Of a stretch of 64,000 nt of DNA, positions 15,956 through 26,800 are shown in pieces. The notes below the pieces were generated by a model, which saw nothing but the letters and a program-made list of their open reading frames with translations, searched no databases and was not told where the DNA came from. Source of the DNA: Lichenicola sp964247735. Lineage in GTDB: Bacteria > Pseudomonadota > Alphaproteobacteria > Acetobacterales > Acetobacteraceae. The DNA is taken from contig CAXTVS010000008.1 of the NCBI GenBank assembly GCA_964247735.1, forward strand, positions 28,437 through 92,436, read 5' to 3'. Position 1 is the first letter of the stretch. The number at the start of each line of letters is the position of its first letter. Made by a program: the position numbers and the translations under genes.

Positions 15956-17727
15956 GCGCTCTCCAGGGTGCAGCGCACCGACCATGGTCCGAGTGCGGGC
16001 GTCGTGTCGCCCTCGCTCCACAGCACGTGGCCCGACGACGCGGGACCGTCGACGCGTTGGTCGGACAGGTTGGCCGCCAGCACCAGCGTCCGGTCGCCGG
16101 CCTGCCAGCGCAGCTCGACCGCGCCCTGGCCGAGGCTCGTGGCGCTGCCGCCGCGGGTGATCGCCGGCAGCAGCGGCACGACGTGCTGCCGGCGCGTGGC
16201 GATGAGGTCGCGGTAGAGCGACAGCAGCCCGTCGTCCATCGCGTCCCAGTCCAGCTTGGCCGACTCGAAGGTGGAGTCCGCCAGCGGGTCGGGGATGCGG
16301 TCGCGCATCTCCGGGTCCTGGAACTCGGGGAAGCGCGCGAACTCCTCGCGCCTGCCCTTGCGCACCGCGTCCGCCAGCTCGCCCTCGAAGTCGCAGAAGA
16401 ACGGGAAGGGCTGCTTCGCGCCCCATTCCTCGCCCATGAAGATCATCGGCGCCTGGGGCAACAGCAGGTAGGTGGCAGCCAGGGCGCGCATCGCCCCGGG
16501 TGGCGCGATGCTGCCCAGGCGCTCGCCGAAGGCGCGGTTGCCGACCTGGTCGTGGTTCTGGATGAAGGCGACGAAGGCGCCCGGCGGCAGCTCGGCGCTG
16601 GGCGCGCCGCGCGCGCTGCCGCGATAGGGCATCATCTGCCCCTGGTAGCCGAACCCTTCCGCCAGCGCGCGGCCGAGCAGCTCGGTGTCGCCCTCGTAGT
16701 CGGCGTAGTAGCCGGTGCGCTCGTGCGTCGCCGCCGTGTGCAGCACGTGGTGCACGTCGTCGTTCCACTGCGCGGTGTAGTGCACCGGCTGCCCGTTCTC
16801 CCGTCCGAGGCGGGTCGGGTCGTTGTCCTCGTTCTCCAGCAGCAGGTGCAGCGGCCGCGTGGTCGACGCGCGCACGCGCTCGGCCAGCTCGTCGAGAAGA
16901 TGCCTGCCGCTGTCGTCGATGATCGCGTGCACCGCGTCGAAGCGCAGCCCGTCGAGATGGAACTCGCGGATCCAGTAGAGCGCGTTGCCGATGATGAACT
17001 CGCGCACGGGCGCCGCATGCTCGCCGTCGTAGTTGATGGCGGCACCCCAGGGCGTCTCGTGCCGGTCGGTGAAGAAGGCGGGGGCGTAGACCGGCAGGTA
17101 GTTTCCGTCCGGTCCGAAGTGGTTGTAGACCACGTCGAGCAGGACCGCGATGCCGCGCGCGTGCGCCGCCTCGACCAGCGCCTTCAGGTCGTCGGGACGG
17201 CCGTAGCTGGAATCGGGCGCATACGGCAGCACGCCGTCGTAGCCCCAGTTGCGCCGTCCGGGAAAGTCCGAGATCGGCATGATCTCAATCGCGGTGACGC
17301 CGAGCGACCGGAGGTGGTCCAGCTTGGTCGCTGCGGCGCGGAAGGTGCCCTCCGGGGTGAACGCGCCGACATGGAGCTCGTAGAGCACGATCTCGTCCCA
17401 GGGACGCCCCGCCCATTGCTCGGTCCAGCGGTAGGCCTCCGGGTCGATCACCTCGCTCGGGCCGTGCACGTCCTGCGGCTGGAACCGGGACGCCGGGTCC
17501 GGGACCCTGAGGCCGTCCGGAAGCTGGTAGCGATACAGCGTGCCGGCCGCGGCGCCGGGCACGTGCACCTCGTGGAAACCGTCCGGCTGCCCCTGCATCG
17601 GCAGCACGCGGCCGTCGGCCTCGAGCACCAGCGACACCGCGTCGCATCCGGGCGCCCACAGGCGGAAGCGGACGCCTCCCGCCTCCAGCGTGACGCCCTG
17701 GGACGGATCGCGAACGGCACTGGTCAT
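15952..17727 (-). CDS. treZ: Malto-oligosyltrehalose trehalohydrolase
   Basis: TreZ cuts trehalose from the end of the TreY product. It has 591 residues: an N-terminal carbohydrate-binding E-set domain (VRFRLWAPGCDAVSLVLEA), then the GH13 barrel. Catalytic residues visible are Asp264 in LDGLRFDAVHAI and the glutamate of LLLENEDND at about 298-300, and the third acidic residue is in FIQNHDQVGNRAFGERL. GEEWGAKQPFPFFCDFEGE is a TreZ hallmark. Both ends overlap neighbours by ATGA: its start with the glgX stop and its stop with the treY start, so translation is coupled. Confidence 0.95.
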   Translation of the reverse strand: MTSAVRDPSQGVTLEAGGVRFRLWAPGCDAVSLVLEADGRVLPMQGQPDGFHEVHVPGAAAGTLYRYQLPDGLRVPDPASRFQPQDVHGPSEVIDPEAYRWTEQWAGRPWDEIVLYELHVGAFTPEGTFRAAATKLDHLRSLGVTAIEIMPISDFPGRRNWGYDGVLPYAPDSSYGRPDDLKALVEAAHARGIAVLLDVVYNHFGPDGNYLPVYAPAFFTDRHETPWGAAINYDGEHAAPVREFIIGNALYWIREFHLDGLRFDAVHAIIDDSGRHLLDELAERVRASTTRPLHLLLENEDNDPTRLGRENGQPVHYTAQWNDDVHHVLHTAATHERTGYYADYEGDTELLGRALAEGFGYQGQMMPYRGSARGAPSAELPPGAFVAFIQNHDQVGNRAFGERLGSIAPPGAMRALAATYLLLPQAPMIFMGEEWGAKQPFPFFCDFEGELADAVRKGRREEFARFPEFQDPEMRDRIPDPLADSTFESAKLDWDAMDDGLLSLYRDLIATRRQHVVPLLPAITRGGSATSLGQGAVELRWQAGDRTLVLAANLSDQRVDGPASSGHVLWSEGDTTPALGPWSVRCTLESA

Positions 17728-19862
17728 TTGGTGGCTTCCGGGATCAGCTCGAACAGCAGGAAGGAGCGGCCGGTGACGTCGTAGGACTGTTCCGGCAGGA
17801 AGCACTGGTCCTCCTTCTCCTCGTCCTCCTCCGACAGGTTGGTGTCGATGATCAGCCTCCAGCACTGCTCCGCGGCCGGCGGCAGCTTAAAGCCGACCAG
17901 GTCGTGCCAGGCGTTGAACACCATCAGCAGGGTGGCATCCAGACCGCGCTTCTTGATGCCGGTCGGCTGCGCCCGTCCGTCGAGCATCAGCCCGAAACAC
18001 TGTGCGGTGTCCCAGTCACCCGGCATCATCTCGCCGCCGCCGGCGTTGAGCCAGGTGAGCTCCTTGATGTCGAGCTCCTCGTTGTACGCCTCGGTGAGGA
18101 ACCGGTTGCGCCGCAGGATCGGGAAGCGGCGCCGCAGCGCAGTCAGGCGCGACACGAAGCGGATCAGGCTCCGGCCCTTCTCCTCGATGTCCCAGTTCAC
18201 CCAGGAGATGTCGCTGTCCTGGCAGTACGCGTTGTTGTTGCCGCCCTGGGTGCGGCCGAACTCGTCGCCGGCGAGCAGCATCGGCGTGCCCTGGCTGAGC
18301 AGCAGCGTCGACAGCATGTTGCGGATCTGCCGCGCCCGCACGCGCTGGATCTCCCGGTCGTCGGTCGGCCCCTCGACGCCGTAGTTGTAGGACCGGTTGT
18401 CGGACGAGCCGTCCTTGTTGTCCTCGCCGTTCGCCTCGTTGTGCTTCTCGTTGTAGGTGACGCAGTCGTTCAGCGTGAAGCCGTCATGCGCGGTGACGAA
18501 GTTGACGCAGGCCCACGGCTTGCGGCCCTGGCGGTCGAACTCCGCCGGGCTGCCGAGCAGGCGCGGCGCGATCTTGCCCGCGACCAGGTCGCCCTTCCAG
18601 AACTCGCGCACCTCGTCGCGGAACTTGTCGTTCCACTCCGCCCAGCCCGGCGGGAACTCGCCGACCTGGTAGCCGCCGGGACCGCAATCCCAGGGTTCGG
18701 CGATCAGCTTCACCGTGCCCAGTGTCGGATCCTGGCTGCACGCCTTGAGGAAGCCGGACCGGTTGTCGAAGCCGTTCGGCTCGCGCGCCAGGATGGTGCC
18801 GAGGTCGAAGCGGAAGCCGTCGACATGCGTCTCCTCCGCCCAATAGCGCAGGCTGTCCGTCACCATCTGGATCACGCGCGGGTGCGACAGGTTGACGGTG
18901 TTGCCGGTGCCGGTGTCGTTGACGTAGTAGCGCGGGTTGTCGGCCTGCAGCCGGTAGTACGACGCGTTGTCGATGCCCTTGAACGACAGGGTCGGGCCGC
19001 GCTCGTTGCCCTCGGCGGTGTGGTTGTACACCACGTCCAGGATCACCTCGAGCCCGGCCTCGTGGATCGCCGCCACCATCTCCTTGAACTCGCGCAGCGA
19101 CTGCTCGGGCTCTGCCGCGTAGCGCGTGTTGGGGGCGAAGAAGCCGATCGAGTTGTAGCCCCAGTAGTTGGTGAGGCCCTTCTCCAGCAGGTTGCTGTCG
19201 AGGATGAAGCTGTGCACCGGCAGCAGCTCGATGGAGGTGACGCCGAGCTTCTTGATATAGGACAGCACCTCCGGGGTCTTCATGCCGACATAGGTCCCGC
19301 GCAGCTTCTCGGGCACCGCAGGGTGCTTCATGGTGTAGCCGCGGACGTGGGTCTCGTACAGGATCGTCCTGTCCCACGCGATCGGGTTGCGTTTCGGCTG
19401 GCCCCTCCAGTCGAAGCTCGGATCGATCACCACCGACTTCACCATGAACGGGGCGCTGTCGCGCTCGTCGAAGCTCAGGTCCTCGTCGGGATGGCCGATG
19501 GTGTAGCCGAACAGCGCAGGATCCCACTTCAGCTCACCGAAATGCGCCGGCGCGTAGGGATCGAGCAGCAGCTTGTTGGGATTGAACCGGTGGCCGGCTT
19601 CCGGGGCGTAGGGACCGTGCACCCGAAAGCCGTAGATCTGACCGGGACCGACGTCGGGCAGCCAGCCGTGGAAGATCTGGTCGGTATATTCCGGCAGGGT
19701 GACCCGCTCAACCTCGACCTTGCCGGCCTTGTCGAACAGGCAGACCTCGACCTTGGTCGCATTGGCGGAGAACAGCGCGAAGTTGGTGCCCTTGCCGTCC
19801 CAGGTGGCGCCGCGGGGGAACGGGTAGCCTTCACGCAGGTTCTTCTTGACGATGCTGGCCAC
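17724..19862 (-). CDS. glgX: Glycogen debranching enzyme GlgX (isoamylase-type)
   Basis: Hydrolyses alpha-1,6 branches of glycogen or limit dextrins, supplying linear malto-oligosaccharides to TreY and TreZ. It has 712 residues: an N-terminal CBM48 domain (GTNFALFSANATKVEVCLF), then a GH13 barrel with Asp353 in VDGFRFDLGTILARE, the acid glutamate in LIAEPWDCGPGGYQVG and the stabilising Asp in FVTAHDGFTLNDCV. The start is GTG at 19862, with AAGGA upstream on the coding strand. It is the first gene of the operon. The glycogen synthesis genes (glgA, glgB, glgC, glgP) are not in the window. Confidence 0.95.
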   Translation of the reverse strand: MASIVKKNLREGYPFPRGATWDGKGTNFALFSANATKVEVCLFDKAGKVEVERVTLPEYTDQIFHGWLPDVGPGQIYGFRVHGPYAPEAGHRFNPNKLLLDPYAPAHFGELKWDPALFGYTIGHPDEDLSFDERDSAPFMVKSVVIDPSFDWRGQPKRNPIAWDRTILYETHVRGYTMKHPAVPEKLRGTYVGMKTPEVLSYIKKLGVTSIELLPVHSFILDSNLLEKGLTNYWGYNSIGFFAPNTRYAAEPEQSLREFKEMVAAIHEAGLEVILDVVYNHTAEGNERGPTLSFKGIDNASYYRLQADNPRYYVNDTGTGNTVNLSHPRVIQMVTDSLRYWAEETHVDGFRFDLGTILAREPNGFDNRSGFLKACSQDPTLGTVKLIAEPWDCGPGGYQVGEFPPGWAEWNDKFRDEVREFWKGDLVAGKIAPRLLGSPAEFDRQGRKPWACVNFVTAHDGFTLNDCVTYNEKHNEANGEDNKDGSSDNRSYNYGVEGPTDDREIQRVRARQIRNMLSTLLLSQGTPMLLAGDEFGRTQGGNNNAYCQDSDISWVNWDIEEKGRSLIRFVSRLTALRRRFPILRRNRFLTEAYNEELDIKELTWLNAGGGEMMPGDWDTAQCFGLMLDGRAQPTGIKKRGLDATLLMVFNAWHDLVGFKLPPAAEQCWRLIIDTNLSEEDEEKEDQCFLPEQSYDVTGRSFLLFELIPEATK

Positions 19863-19913
19863 AGGTAGTCCTTCGACGATGGAGGCGGTGTCCGCGACAC
19901 AACCCGTCCTGCC

Positions 19914-20936
19914 TCAGCCGGTTCCGCCCGGCGGCAATGGTGATGACGCCGTGAAGGTCCGGGTGTCGCCGCAGCCGAGCGTGGTGAACGCGCCGGGCGG
20001 CAGGCCGCGCTCGCGGCACGCGGCAACCAGCCTGCGCTCCGGCTCGTCGATCGGCTCGTCGGTCAGCTGGAAGGTGCCGAAATGCATGCCGACCGAGCGG
20101 CGTGCGCCCAGCGCCAGGTGGGCGGAGACCGCTTCCTCCGGGTTCATGTGCACCGGCGCCATCAGCGAGCGCGGGTCGTAGGCGCCGATCGGCAGCAGGG
20201 CGAGGTCGGGTGCGCCCAGCCGCCGGCCGATCTCCGCCCAGTGCGGCCCGGCGCCCGAATCGCCGGCAAACAGCACACGCATCGGCGCCTGCTCGATCAG
20301 GAACCCGGACCACAGTGCCCGCCTGCCGTCGAACGGGGTGCGGGCGGAGAAGTGCCGTGCCGGGGTGGCGGTGATGGTGGCGCCGCCGAGCCGGTGCGAC
20401 TGCCACCAGTCCAGTTCCGTGATCCGCCTGGCACCTGCCTTGGCCAGCAGCGGCGCGTTGCCGAGCGGGGTGACGAAGGCCGGCGCGTCGCGCCGCACGA
20501 TCGCCGCCAGGCTCGGCAGGTCGAGGTGGTCGTAGTGGTTGTGCGACACCAGCACCAGGTCGATGCGCGGCAGCGCGTCCAGCCGCCGTCCCGGCGGCCG
20601 CGCCCGCTTCGGCCCGGCCCACGACACCGGCGAGCAGCGTTCGCTGAACACCGGGTCGGTCAGGATCGTCAGGCCGGGCAGGCGGAGCAGGAAGCCGGCA
20701 TGGCCGAGAAAGGTCAGCGTGGCGCCGTCCGCGGGCGGATCGGCGCGCGGGTCGCCCTGCGGCGGCGGGTCCACGATTGCCGACGGCCAGGGCGAGCGCG
20801 TGCCGCCGAGGCGCCAGCGCAGGATCGGCAGCAGGCCGCGGCCGGCGGACGGGCGCTGCGGCGATGGCTCGCTGTCCGGGTTGTGGAACAGGGTCCCGTC
20901 GCAATGGTCGGAGACCGGGAAGGCAGGACCGGTCAT
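19914..20936 (-). CDS. MBL-fold metallo-hydrolase (NAPE-PLD/UlaG-like)
   Basis: A 340-residue zinc hydrolase of the lactamase_B_2 group. After about 70 N-terminal residues come GATLTFLGHAGFLLRLPG, the metal motif SHNHYDHLDLP, then ARHFSARTPFDGRRALWSG, the bridging Asp in RVLFAGDSGAGPHW, and the last metal His in GMHFGTFQLTDEP. The order and the WSGF block resemble N-acyl-phosphatidylethanolamine phospholipase D-like proteins, but the substrate is unknown. The ATG at 20936 overlaps the stop of the upstream ndh gene (ATGA), so the two are co-translated. Cytoplasmic. Confidence 0.88.
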   Translation of the reverse strand: MTGPAFPVSDHCDGTLFHNPDSEPSPQRPSAGRGLLPILRWRLGGTRSPWPSAIVDPPPQGDPRADPPADGATLTFLGHAGFLLRLPGLTILTDPVFSERCSPVSWAGPKRARPPGRRLDALPRIDLVLVSHNHYDHLDLPSLAAIVRRDAPAFVTPLGNAPLLAKAGARRITELDWWQSHRLGGATITATPARHFSARTPFDGRRALWSGFLIEQAPMRVLFAGDSGAGPHWAEIGRRLGAPDLALLPIGAYDPRSLMAPVHMNPEEAVSAHLALGARRSVGMHFGTFQLTDEPIDEPERRLVAACRERGLPPGAFTTLGCGDTRTFTASSPLPPGGTG

Positions 20937-22249
20937 GCCGGCGGCGGCTGGGTGATGACGCGGGCGCCACGGCTGTAGGTGAGCCAGGCCGACACCCAGT
21001 TGACGTAGACCGCGACGCGGTTCTGCGCGCTCACCAGCAGCAGCAGGTGCACCGCGCTCCACACCAGCCAGGCCGGCAGGCCGGTCAGGCGCACCCGGCC
21101 GAAATCCGCCACCGCGGAGGAACGGCCGATCACCGCCAGCTGGCCCCAGTCGGTGTAGCGGAACCGGCCCGGCGACGGTCGTCCGCGGAGCCGGGCGGCG
21201 ATCACCCGGCCGACATGCCGGCCCTGCTGCTTGGCGACCGAGCCCAGCCCCGGCAGCGGCCTGCCGTCCGGGCCGTCGAGCGCTGCCGCGTCGCCGATCA
21301 CGAAGATCTCCGGATGGCCGGGCAGGCTGCAATCCGGCTCCACCGCGACCAGGCCGCGACGGCCGCCCTCGATGCCGAGCCAGCGCGCCACCGGGGTCGC
21401 CGCGGTGCCGGCGGCCCAGAACACGAAGGCGGCGTCGATCCGTTCGCCGCCGGCCAGCACGCCCCGCGCGTCCAGCGCCTCCACCCCGGCGCCGAGCCGC
21501 AGCTCGACCCCGATCCGCTGCAGCCGGCGCGCGGCGTAGTCGGACAGGCGCCTGGGAAAGGAGGCCAGCACGCGGTCGCCGCCGTCGCACAGCACGATCC
21601 GGGCGGTGGATGGCTGGATGTGCCGGAAGTCGCGGGCCAGGGTGTTGTGGGCAAGCTCGGCGATCGAGCCGGCCATCTCCACCCCGGTCGCACCGGCGCC
21701 GACCACCACGAAGGTCAGCAGCCGGCGCACCTCGGCGGGATCGTCCTCCGTCTCGGCGCGCTCGAACGCATCGAGCAGGCGCGCGCGCAGCGACAGCGCG
21801 TCGGCAGCGCTCTTGAGCGCCGGCGCCCGCGTGGCCCAGTCGTCATGGCCGAACCACGAGTACACCGACCCGGTGGCCAGCACGAGGGTGTCGTAGGGAA
21901 GCGGCGGATGCCCCTGCAGGGCGACCGTCCGGAGCTGGCGGTCGACCCCCGTCACCTCGGCCATCAGCACCGACACGTTGGCGGCACGACGGAACACCGA
22001 GCGGATCGGCACGGCGATGCTGGTGGCGCTCAGCGCCGCGGTCGCCACCTGGTAGAGCAGGGGCTGGAACAGGGTGTGGTTGGTGCGGTCGATCACCGTG
22101 ACGGCGCAGCCGGTGCGTGCCAGCGTCTGCGCCGCGTTCAGGCCGCCGAAACCGCCACCGACGATCACGACCCGGTGAGCAGGCGGCGCCGCAGGCATCG
22201 CGGCGGCCGGCTCCGGTCGCGTCCTATCGCTCGCTGTTCGGCTCGGCAT
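20933..22249 (-). CDS. ndh: Type II NADH:quinone oxidoreductase (NDH-2)
   Basis: Single-subunit, non-proton-pumping NADH dehydrogenase passing electrons to quinone at the inner membrane. It has 438 residues from ATG 22249 (or 421 from ATG 22198, just before the fold). FAD site RVVIVGGGFGGLNAA, then RTNHTLFQPLLYQVATAAL, NAD site TFVVVGAGATGVEMAG, second flavin motif EIFVIGDAAAL, and the quinone-site VAKQQGRHVG. The C-terminal segment (WLVWSAVHLLLLVSAQNRV) is the amphipathic membrane anchor. It is divergent from the RND operon. NDH-2 suits fast oxidative metabolism in acetic acid bacteria. Confidence 0.9.
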   Translation of the reverse strand: MPSRTASDRTRPEPAAAMPAAPPAHRVVIVGGGFGGLNAAQTLARTGCAVTVIDRTNHTLFQPLLYQVATAALSATSIAVPIRSVFRRAANVSVLMAEVTGVDRQLRTVALQGHPPLPYDTLVLATGSVYSWFGHDDWATRAPALKSAADALSLRARLLDAFERAETEDDPAEVRRLLTFVVVGAGATGVEMAGSIAELAHNTLARDFRHIQPSTARIVLCDGGDRVLASFPRRLSDYAARRLQRIGVELRLGAGVEALDARGVLAGGERIDAAFVFWAAGTAATPVARWLGIEGGRRGLVAVEPDCSLPGHPEIFVIGDAAALDGPDGRPLPGLGSVAKQQGRHVGRVIAARLRGRPSPGRFRYTDWGQLAVIGRSSAVADFGRVRLTGLPAWLVWSAVHLLLLVSAQNRVAVYVNWVSAWLTYSRGARVITQPPPA

Positions 22250-22436
22250 CGACCTCGTACCCTTCCCGCCGGCGCCACCGGAACCTGCGCCGGCCCTTGC
22301 GGCGTGCGGCCGGAGCAGGGCAACGTCATGCGTCGACGGCAGTTGCGCGGGTCCCGACCGAGCCTGTAATGCAGCGGCCGGCCGGTCAGCCAGGAGGCGA
22401 CCGGTCACGGCCACGGCCGAACCAAGGAACTCCCGG

Positions 22437-23870
22437 ATGTCGCGTCCATCAGCACGGGCCCTGGCGCTTGCCGCCGTCTGGCCGCTTGCCGCATTCCTCG
22501 TCCCGGTTGCCGCTCCGGCCGGCGCGGGCATGGCGTTGGCGGCGCCGCCTCCGGCCCCGCCGCCGCCGGCCGTCGGCGTGGCCGCGGTGCACAGCCAGCC
22601 GGTGACCACGAGCGCGCAGTACATCGGCCGGATCCAGGCGATCGACCGGGTGGCGCTGATCGCGCGCGTGACCGCCTACCTGGACAAGCGGCTGTTCGAC
22701 GAGGGGGCGGAGGTGAAGAAGGGCGACCTGCTCTACGTGCTGGAGCAGGGCCCGTTCCAGGCGCAGCTGCTGGCGCAGCAGGGCGCGCTGGCCCAGGCGC
22801 AGGCCAACGTGGTCAACGCCCGGGTCAACTTCCAGCGCCAAGCGGAGCTGCTGCGGACCCCGGCCGGGCAGAAGCAGGCCTACGACAACGCGGCCGAGAC
22901 CGCGCAAAGCGGCGCCGCGAACGTGCTGACCGCGCAGGGCAACCTGCAGAGCGCGCAGATCCAGCTCGGCTACACCGAGATCCGCGCCCCGGTGGATGGG
23001 CGCATCACCTCCACCGCCGTGAACGAGGGCAACGTGGTCAGCCCGACCAGCGGCACGCTTGCCACCATCGTCACCCAGGACCCGATGTACGTGGTGTTCC
23101 CGGCGGCGACGCGCGACGTGCTCGGCCTGCAGAAGAAGTACCAGGACACCGGCGGGCTGGGCCAGGCGGCGGTCAAGCTCACGCTCGGCGACGGCTCGCA
23201 ATACGACCACGACGGCCACCTGGACTACGTGTCGCCGACGGTGGCCAACCAGACCGACACCATCACGCTCCGCGCCACGATCGCCAACCCGAAGCGCGGG
23301 CAGGGCGGCGGCAACGGGCTGACCAGCCGCGAGCTGGTGGACGGCGAGTTCGTGACGGTGACGGTGCAGGACCCGCATCCGGTCCAGCACCTGGTGATCC
23401 CGCGCGCCGCGGTGCTGTCGGACCAGCAGGGCGACTACGCCTTCACGGTGGACGCGCAGCACCATGCCCGCCGGGTCAACCTCCGGCTGGGCGACATCAT
23501 CGGCACCGACTCCGTGGTGCTGTCCGGCCTGACCGAGGGCGAGGGCGTGATCGTCGACGGGCTGCAACGGGTACGCGACGGCGGCCTCGTCTCGCCCACC
23601 ACGCCGCAGCCGGTGGTGGCCGATCCCGACGTGGCGCAAGGCCAGCAGTCCGGTGCCGGCCGCAACGCCGTGTCCGGCGGGGCCGCGACCGGCGGCCCGG
23701 CGAACACCGGCGCGCCGGGGAGCGGCCAGAACGCCGGCCAGAACGGCACCCAGGCCGGCGGCCAGGCCGGGGTCGGCGCGGGCGGCAGCCAGGCGTCGAA
23801 GGACCAGGCGGCCTCGGGCCAGGGCAACCCGTCCCCGCCCGCCCCCAGCAGCAGCTCGAGCCAGCACTAG
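22437..23870 (+). CDS. RND efflux system, periplasmic adaptor (AcrA/HlyD type)
   Basis: Membrane-fusion protein that links the inner-membrane RND pump to an outer-membrane channel. It has 477 residues: a signal peptide (ALALAAVWPLAAFLVPVAA, cleaved near residue 36), a biotinyl-lipoyl hairpin (YLDKRLFDEGAEVKKGDLL), a coiled-coil region rich in Gln and Ala (residues 105-180), and beta-barrel domains (YTEIRAPVDGRITSTAVN). From about residue 383 the protein ends in a 95-residue tail of Gly, Ala, Gln, Asn and Ser, much longer than usual. It ends 9 bases before the pump gene. Confidence 0.93.
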   Translation: MSRPSARALALAAVWPLAAFLVPVAAPAGAGMALAAPPPAPPPPAVGVAAVHSQPVTTSAQYIGRIQAIDRVALIARVTAYLDKRLFDEGAEVKKGDLLYVLEQGPFQAQLLAQQGALAQAQANVVNARVNFQRQAELLRTPAGQKQAYDNAAETAQSGAANVLTAQGNLQSAQIQLGYTEIRAPVDGRITSTAVNEGNVVSPTSGTLATIVTQDPMYVVFPAATRDVLGLQKKYQDTGGLGQAAVKLTLGDGSQYDHDGHLDYVSPTVANQTDTITLRATIANPKRGQGGGNGLTSRELVDGEFVTVTVQDPHPVQHLVIPRAAVLSDQQGDYAFTVDAQHHARRVNLRLGDIIGTDSVVLSGLTEGEGVIVDGLQRVRDGGLVSPTTPQPVVADPDVAQGQQSGAGRNAVSGGAATGGPANTGAPGSGQNAGQNGTQAGGQAGVGAGGSQASKDQAASGQGNPSPPAPSSSSSQH

Positions 23871-23879
23871 GACCCCGCC

Positions 23880-26800
23880 ATGATCTCCGGCGTCTTCATC
23901 GACCGGCCCCGGCTGGCGATCGTGATCGCGATCGTCATCACGCTCGCCGGCATCGTCGGCCTGACCCGGATCCCGGTCGCGCAGTTCCCCGACGTGGTGC
24001 CGCCGCAGGTGCAGGTGACGGCGACCTACCCGGGCGCCTCGGCCTCCGTGGTCGAGCAGTCGGTGGCGCAGCCGATCGAGGCGCAGGTCGTGGGCGTCGA
24101 CAAGATGATCTACATGCGCTCGGCCAGCGGCAACGACGGCTCCTACGGCCTGACCGTCAGCTTCCAGCTCGGCACCAACCCGGACGTCAACACCGTCAAC
24201 GTTCTGAACCGGGTGCAGACCGCCAACGCCGAGCTGCCGGCGACGGTGCAGGCGGAAGGCCTGACGGTGCAGAAGCGCTCGTCGGCGATCCTGATGTTCA
24301 TCAACTTCTACAGCCCGACCAACGTGTTCAAGCCGCTGTTCATCGCCAACTACATGACGATCAACGTCATCGACAGCGTGTCGCGCACGCCGGGCGTGGG
24401 CCAGGCGTCGCTCCTGTCGCGGCAGAACTACTCGATGCGGATCTGGTTCGACACCAACCGCCTGACCAACCTCGGCCTGTCGCCGTCCGACATCACCAAC
24501 GCGATCGCGCAGCAGAACACGGTGGCGGCGGTGGGCCGCATCGGCGCGCGTCCGACCGGGCCGGACCAGCAGTACCAGTTCAACGTGCAGACGCAGGGGC
24601 GGCTGGTGACGCCGGCGCAGTTCGGCGCGATCGTGATCCGCGCGCAGCCGGACGGCTCGGTGCTGCGCCTGAGCGACGTGGCGCGGGTGGAGCTCGGCGC
24701 GCAGACGCTGGATTCCGAATCCCGCTTCGACGGCAACCCGTCGGTGGCGCTGGCGATCTACCTGTCGCCCGGCGCCAACGCGCTCGACACCGCCACTGCG
24801 ATCCGGAACCTGGTGACGCGGCTGTCGCACCGCTTCCCGCCCGGCCTCACCTACAACATCACCTACGACAGCACCGACTTCGTGCGCGACACCGTGCACG
24901 AGGTGATCAAGACCATCATCGAGGCGTTCGTGCTGGTGGTAATCGTGGTGTTCCTGTTCCTGGGCAGCCTGCGCGCCACCATCATCCCGACCATCGCCAT
25001 CCCGGTCAGCCTGATCGGCGCCTTCGCCGGCATGACGGCGCTCGGCATATCGGCCAACACGGTGTCGCTGCTGGCGATGGTGCTGGCGATCGGCATCGTG
25101 GTCGACGACGCCATCGTGGTGGTCGAGAACGTCGAGCGGGTGATGGAGGAGGAGCCCGAGCTGTCGCCGGCGGACGCGACGAAAAAGGCGATGGCGCAGA
25201 TCACCGGGCCGATCATCGCCATCACCCTGGTGCTGCTGTCGGTGTTCGTGCCGATCGCCTTCATCCCCGGCCTGTCCGGCGTGCTGTTCCGCCAGTTCGC
25301 GCTGACCATCTGCACCGCCATGCTGATCTCGGCGGTGAACGCGCTGACGCTCTCTCCTGCGCTGTGCGGGGTGTTCCTGCGCCATTCCGGCCCCAGGCGC
25401 GGCATCATGGGGCGCGTGTCGCGCGTGATCGACGCGGTGCGGAACGGCTATTCCCGCGTGGTGTCGGGTCTGCTCGGCTTCGCGCTGGGCGGCGTGCTGG
25501 TGGTGGTGGGGGCCGGCGTGCTGATCGGGCTGATGCAGCGCACGCTGCCGGCCGGCTTCCTGCCGGAGGAGGACCAGGGCGGCTTCTTCATCAACGTGCA
25601 GCTGCCGGACGCCGCCGCGGTGGGGCGCACCAGCGGCGTGGTGGCGCAGGTGGAAAAGCTCGCGCGCAACCTGCCGGGTGCCGCGCACACCTTCGGGGTG
25701 ATCGGCTACTCGTTCCTGGACGGGGTGCAGGAGCCGAACGCCGGCTTCGTGTTCGTGCGGCTCAAGGCGTTCCAGGACCGCACCGCCGCGGCCGAGGGCG
25801 CCACCGCGCTGATCGGCCGGGTGTTCGGCGAGGCGCAGGGCATTAGGCAGGCCACCGTGTTCCCGTTCAACCTGCCGCCGATCATCGGCCTGTCGCCGGG
25901 CGGCGGCTTCGAGTACGAGCTGGAGGCGCTGGAAGGGCAGGACACCGCCCAGCTCGCCGCCCAGCTGCGCGGGCTGGTCGCGGCGGCGAACCAGAGCCCG
26001 AACCTGGCACGCGTGTTCACCACCTTCACCGCCAACACGCCGTCGCTCTACCTCGACATCGACCGGGCCAAGGCGCAGGCGCTGGGCGTCAACGTCAACG
26101 ACATCTTCAACGCGCTGCAGACCACGCTGGGCGGCAGCTACGTCAACGACTTCAACCTGTTCGGTCGGGTGTGGCAGGTCAACGTCGAGGGCGAGGCGCG
26201 CGACCGCTCGAAGATCGACAATTTGTGGCAGCTCTACATACGCAACTCCAGCGGCGGCACCGTGCCGCTGCGCGCGCTGGCGACCCTGCGCATCATCACC
26301 GGGCCGCAGGCGATCACGCGCTACAACAACTTCCGCGCCATCACCGTCAACGGCACCCCGGCCCCCAAGGTGTCGTCCGGCACCGCGCTGGCGACCATGG
26401 CGCAGATCTCGTCCAGCACGCTGCAGGCCGGCTACGACTACGAATGGACCAGCACCGCCTACCAGGAGGTGGCGGCGTCGGGAAAGACCGGGATCATCCT
26501 GGCCATGGCGCTGCTGTTCGCGTTCCTGTTCCTGGTGGCGCTTTACGAGAGCTGGATCATCCCGATCCCGGTGCTGATGTCGGTGTCGGTCGGCGTGCTC
26601 GGCGCCTTCGTCGGCATCATCCTGGGCGGGCTGTCGCTCGACCTGTACGCGCAGATCGGGCTGGTGGTGCTGATCGCGCTGGCAGCGAAGAACGGCATCC
26701 TGATCGTCGAGTTCGCCAAGGAGCGGCGCGAGGCGGGCGAGAGCATACGCGAGGCGGCGCGACAGGGCGCGCACATGCGGTTCCGCGCGGTGATGATGAC

